Of a DNA stretch of 38,187 nucleotides, positions 35,666-38,187 are shown piece by piece. The stretch is from Lentisphaeria bacterium. GTDB lineage: Bacteria; Verrucomicrobiota; Lentisphaeria; Victivallales; UBA1829. The notes below the pieces were generated by a model that worked only from the letters and a program-made list of their open reading frames with translations, did not search any database and was not told the DNA's origin. Positions within the stretch are counted from its first letter, which is position 1, and each line of letters begins with the position of its first letter. The DNA is taken from the NCBI GenBank assembly GCA_017503545.1, contig JAFVSW010000111.1, forward strand, positions 1 to 38,187, given 5' to 3'. The position numbers and the translations under genes were made by a program.

Positions 35666-36388
35666 TTACGCCAACGGCAACATGACAGGAACACCGAAAT
35701 CTTCGTGATCCTGGGAATAGACATAACGTTCCGTCAACCCCTGCTGTTCAAACACCACAACTTCGTTTTCCCCTTCCTTGAGCAATGGCGCTGGAACATA
35801 AAGAGTTTTCTGCGGTCCGACATTCCAATATCTGCCGAGATTGAAACCATTGATCCAGACATTGCCTTTTTCGCCGCAGGGAATCTTGAAATACGTATCA
35901 CAGGCTTTATCAACCGTAAATGTGCCTTTGTAAAATGCCGGAGCATTTCCTACCGGATTGTCTTTGCGGAACGGCAAAGAGGAAACGTCTTCCATCGGCA
36001 GCGGGTACACTTTGCAATGATACTGTTCCATATAATCCAATGTCACGCGGGTGAGACCTTTGTACTCACTTTCCATAAAATGACCAAAGTTGATCCGCCC
36101 CATATTTTCCACCAGAATATCCAATTGACATTGGGGATACGGTGACGGAAATGCGTGATCGTGATCCCGGTCATTACGGTATACCACCGCAACCGTTTCC
36201 CCGTTGATCATACACACTGCACGGTCTTTCAGATTATGCAAGCGGACCGTTCCCGGATGTTCTGTCTGGAAACGATAAAGAATAAAGCCATGGCTCTGCC
36301 CGTAATATTCCATCGTTTTCGGGGTGACATCTTCGATTTCCCGGGAAAGATACGGCAGGGCATCCAACAGAGAAATCTGTTCGGTCAA
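35666..36388 (-). CDS. GH35 beta-galactosidase, C-terminal part (separated by a -1 frameshift)
   Basis: This 240-codon frame starts at a TTG whose last two bases belong to the TGA stop of the catalytic part. Its sequence (LTEQISLLDALPYLSREI onward, then jelly-roll galactose-binding segments with GFILYR, FTVDKACDTYFKIP and GNVWINGFNLGRYWNVGPQKTLYVP) is the usual C-terminal half of GH35 enzymes. Read upstream in the same frame it continues E-Y-G-K-I-V-L-T-E-Q, the expected family join. It therefore belongs to the gene upstream and is not a separate enzyme by origin. See the frameshift finding. Confidence 0.8.
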   Translation of the reverse strand: MTEQISLLDALPYLSREIEDVTPKTMEYYGQSHGFILYRFQTEHPGTVRLHNLKDRAVCMINGETVAVVYRNDRDHDHAFPSPYPQCQLDILVENMGRINFGHFMESEYKGLTRVTLDYMEQYHCKVYPLPMEDVSSLPFRKDNPVGNAPAFYKGTFTVDKACDTYFKIPCGEKGNVWINGFNLGRYWNVGPQKTLYVPAPLLKEGENEVVVFEQQGLTERYVYSQDHEDFGVPVMLPLA

Positions 36389-37455
36389 GACGATTTTACC
36401 ATATTCTTTTTCGCAGAAACAACCGGTTTTTCCACCTTGAAATCCGGGACACTCTTTGCTATTTCTTCCTGAATGGCAAAATATTTCGGCGTGGGATCTC
36501 CCGCTTCCGTCAACGGCGAATCCACATGATAACTGGTCAATAACGGCTTGAACGGCATATCAAGCGGAGTATATCCGCCATTGCCGCCATTCATAAAACC
36601 GAATGTAGTACCACCATGGAACATATATAAGTTGAAATTGATATCATGGGTCATGGCATCTGAAATATCTTTGCGCACATCTTCCGCTTTATGATGCACG
36701 CCCGGCAACGTCCAGTTCTGAGCAACACCATTCCATAATTCCATCACAAACGGAGGTGTAGGACACCCTGTATGATCCTCCAATGCTTTGACAAGCTGGA
36801 TCGGCTTGTTTCTGCCGTTGACCGTTGGCATAACACCGGGGATATTGCCATGACCATATTTCAACAATACCTGCGCGGCACCGTCGGAAGTGAATAACGG
36901 AACTGTCACGCCACATTCCCGGAAGATATCCCGGCAATGTTCAATATATTTGTGATCGTTCCCCCAGGATCCATATTCATTTTCCAATTGCATCATGATG
37001 ATCGGGCCGCCATTGTCCCACTGGAGTGGCGTCAGCATCGGCAATACGTTCCGGTAATACGCATCCTGTGCCTTCAGAAAATCCTCGTTACAGCAGCGGA
37101 GCCGGATCCCCGGTTTTGTCAGCAGCCGGGAAGGAATACCGCCAAGATCCCATTCAGAACAAATATACCCGCCGGGGCGGATCATGACCATCAAGCCTTC
37201 TTCCTGGGCGATTTTGATATAGCGGAAAACATCCAATTGTCCGGAAAAATCAAATTCGCCTTCTGTCTTTTCATGCAAATTCCAACACATGTAAGTTTCC
37301 AGCGTATTCAAACCGCATTGACGCAACTTGATGATGCGGTCACGCCAATAATCCGGATGAATCCGGAAATAATGCATGGCACCGGAACGGATCTGCGTTT
37401 TCTTTCCGTTGATCAAAATATCTCTGCCACTGATTACTACAGATTGGTTTGACAT
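36385..37455 (-). CDS. GH35 beta-galactosidase, N-terminal catalytic part (frameshifted)
   Basis: From ATG 37455, behind GGAAAGGA, the frame has 356 residues and then stops. It carries the GH35 catalytic TIM barrel: SGAMHYFRIHPDYWRDRI, TLETYMCWNLHE, MIRPGGYICSEWDLGGIPSRL, the acid/base Glu160 in QLENEYGSWG and the nucleophile Glu239 in FVMELWNGV, then FNLYMFHGGTTFGFMNGG. The last eight residues (NMVKSS end) are out of the family frame. There is no signal peptide, so the enzyme would be cytosolic. Restoring one A in the A5 run at 36407-36411 gives about 596 residues, the normal GH35 length. Catalytic residues are intact, so this is either a recent mutation, a sequence error or a recoded gene. 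Confidence 0.85.
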   Translation of the reverse strand: MSNQSVVISGRDILINGKKTQIRSGAMHYFRIHPDYWRDRIIKLRQCGLNTLETYMCWNLHEKTEGEFDFSGQLDVFRYIKIAQEEGLMVMIRPGGYICSEWDLGGIPSRLLTKPGIRLRCCNEDFLKAQDAYYRNVLPMLTPLQWDNGGPIIMMQLENEYGSWGNDHKYIEHCRDIFRECGVTVPLFTSDGAAQVLLKYGHGNIPGVMPTVNGRNKPIQLVKALEDHTGCPTPPFVMELWNGVAQNWTLPGVHHKAEDVRKDISDAMTHDINFNLYMFHGGTTFGFMNGGNGGYTPLDMPFKPLLTSYHVDSPLTEAGDPTPKYFAIQEEIAKSVPDFKVEKPVVSAKKNMVKSS

Positions 37456-37495
37456 TGAATAGTCCTTTCCTGTTTTCAGTAAATGATACAACAAA

Positions 37496-37523
37496 AATAT
37501 AACATCCTTTTATCTTAATTCAA
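37496..37523 (-). promoter_or_regulatory. Candidate promoter for the GH35 gene
   Basis: On the minus strand TTGAAT (37518-37523), a 16-bp spacer ending ATGT and TATATT (37496-37501) precede the start by about 40 bp. Confidence 0.6.
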
Positions 37524-37611
37524 ATTTACGATAAGTCAAAAACATCTGTTTTCGCAGTAACTCATTCACATTTCATCAAAAAAAGAATCGTTATCATCTG
37601 ATTTCTCAAAC

Positions 37612-37639
37612 TTGTAAAATCAAAAATCAATGCTATATT
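37612..37639 (+). promoter_or_regulatory. Candidate promoter for the ABM-domain gene
   Basis: TTGTAA (37612-37617), a 16-bp spacer ending ATGC and TATATT (37634-37639) lie 31 bp before the ATG at 37671; an AGGAG site follows. Confidence 0.7.
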
Positions 37640-37670
37640 CTGTAAAACCTTAACACAGGAGATTATACAA

Positions 37671-37973
37671 ATGATTTACGTAATTGCAAAATCAGAACTC
37701 AAACCCGGATGCCGCGAAGAATACATCAAAATCGCAAAGGCAAATATCCCCAACGTTCTTGCAGAAGAAGGCTGCATTTTCTACACGTTGACCGAAGAAT
37801 GTGATGCCGGTTTCGGCGGCACGGTCAACCCGGATATCGTCACATTCGTGGAATGTTGGGAAAGCGTGGAACACCTCCACAAACATCTTTCTCAGCCCCA
37901 CATGGAAGTCTTCAAAAAACAGATCGCCGATATGCGTGTTTCTTCCGAATTGCGCGTTGTTCAGCCGGTCTGA
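37671..37973 (+). CDS. Antibiotic biosynthesis monooxygenase (ABM) domain protein
   Basis: The 100-residue protein matches the small ABM/YgiN fold: IYVIAKSELKPGCREEYIKIAKANIPNVLAEEGCIFYTL (family KxGxxxxFxxxxxxxxxxxxxEPGCxxY), then VTFVECWESVEHLHKHLSQPHMEVF. YgiN-type proteins are quinol monooxygenases or heme-handling enzymes, and many have no known substrate. An AGGAGA site lies before the ATG. It has its own promoter and strong terminator, so it is monocistronic and possibly well expressed. Confidence 0.9.
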   Translation: MIYVIAKSELKPGCREEYIKIAKANIPNVLAEEGCIFYTLTEECDAGFGGTVNPDIVTFVECWESVEHLHKHLSQPHMEVFKKQIADMRVSSELRVVQPV

Positions 37974-38007
37974 TTTTAAGAAAAAATCATCTTACAAAAA
38001 CGCATAC

Positions 38008-38052
38008 CGGACTTGCTTTTATTGTGAATCATAAAAGCAAGTCCGTTTTTTT
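38008..38052 (+). terminator. Intrinsic terminator after the ABM gene
   Basis: CGGACTTGCTTTTA (38008-38021) pairs exactly with TAAAAGCAAGTCCG (38032-38045) around a 10-nt loop, followed by seven T. A strong rho-independent terminator. The remaining 135 bp to the window end show no supportable gene. Confidence 0.93.
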
Positions 38053-38187
38053 GGTTCTTCGACGGTTTGTACCACAATTATGCTCAAAAATATATAATAA
38101 ACAAATACAGAATGTAGAATCGACCTGTTTTACACGTAAAATAAGTATAAACCTTAACGTCCAGACAAACTTGGATTTGCCGATAGA

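Noticed and set aside
38053..38187. Possible end of a minus-strand gene at the right edge (short resemblance to the end of the Dabb gene, GTCCAGACAAA)
   Set aside because: The shared stretch is about 11 bp, the matching frame does not hold up, and too little sequence is present to support a gene.

Overview
The window comes from a Gram-negative (LPS-making) bacterium with moderate GC and short intergenic gaps. It carries Kdo and Lpt genes, a Kdo-type lipid A acyltransferase, a secretin, ThyX instead of ThyA, secreted or sugar-active hydrolases (SGNH, GH35, a GH-like TIM-barrel protein) and an NtrB/NtrC-type pair. Together these suggest the PVC superphylum, perhaps a gut Lentisphaerota/Victivallales relative. 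That placement is inference from gene content and protein style; there is no rRNA or tRNA in the window to test it.

Layout. 1-4386 (minus strand): the 5' part of ftsK running off the left edge, then a nadD-rsfS-acidic protein-SGNH hydrolase-Dabb run. 4387-4734: a gap holding the first copy of a terminal-inverted-repeat element. 4735-10179 (plus): a headless Cca-like HD protein, an HU-family protein with a structured 3' end and terminator, then the packed run lpxL-like, rpe, a radical-SAM/methyltransferase fusion and a YgjP-like metallopeptidase. 10300-16872 (plus): an envelope operon DUF1015-kdsB-kdsA-kdsC-lptC-like-lptA-like-lptB, followed by a VOC protein and an unrecognised exported protein. 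16977-17678: thyX. 17949-22957 (minus): secretin, MacA-like adaptor, ABC ATPase and MacB-like permease. 23113-25290 (minus): a large GH-like protein. 25506-29705 (plus): a GpsA-like dehydrogenase, histidine kinase, sigma-54 activator and HIT protein. 29732-35664: a DNA-repair-rich block with udg and a radical SAM protein (minus) divergent from nth, a DUF374 acyltransferase, cinA and uvrC (plus). 35666-37455 (minus): a GH35 beta-galactosidase broken by a -1 frameshift. 37671-37973: a small ABM-domain protein with a strong terminator.

How the genes fit together. LpxL-like and DUF374 acyltransferases, Kdo synthesis (KdsA, KdsB, KdsC) and LPS transport (LptA, LptB, LptC) build and export the outer leaflet. 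The MacAB-like pump is encoded with a secretin rather than a TolC, which suggests an unusual three-part export machine. The radical-SAM/methyltransferase fusion plausibly performs the last two steps of mnm5U tRNA wobble modification in one polypeptide.

Most interesting items: (1) the MnmL-like/MnmC1-like fusion at 7724-9445; (2) a family of three same-orientation inverted-repeat elements, two in gene leaders and one in a 3' UTR, with pairing that is complete only in plus-sense RNA; (3) the GH35 gene split at a GAAAAAG run; (4) the secretin-MacAB operon; (5) the headless Cca; (6) a GH-like protein with a duplicated HTH-like N-terminus. No CRISPR array, tRNA, rRNA or transposase gene was seen.
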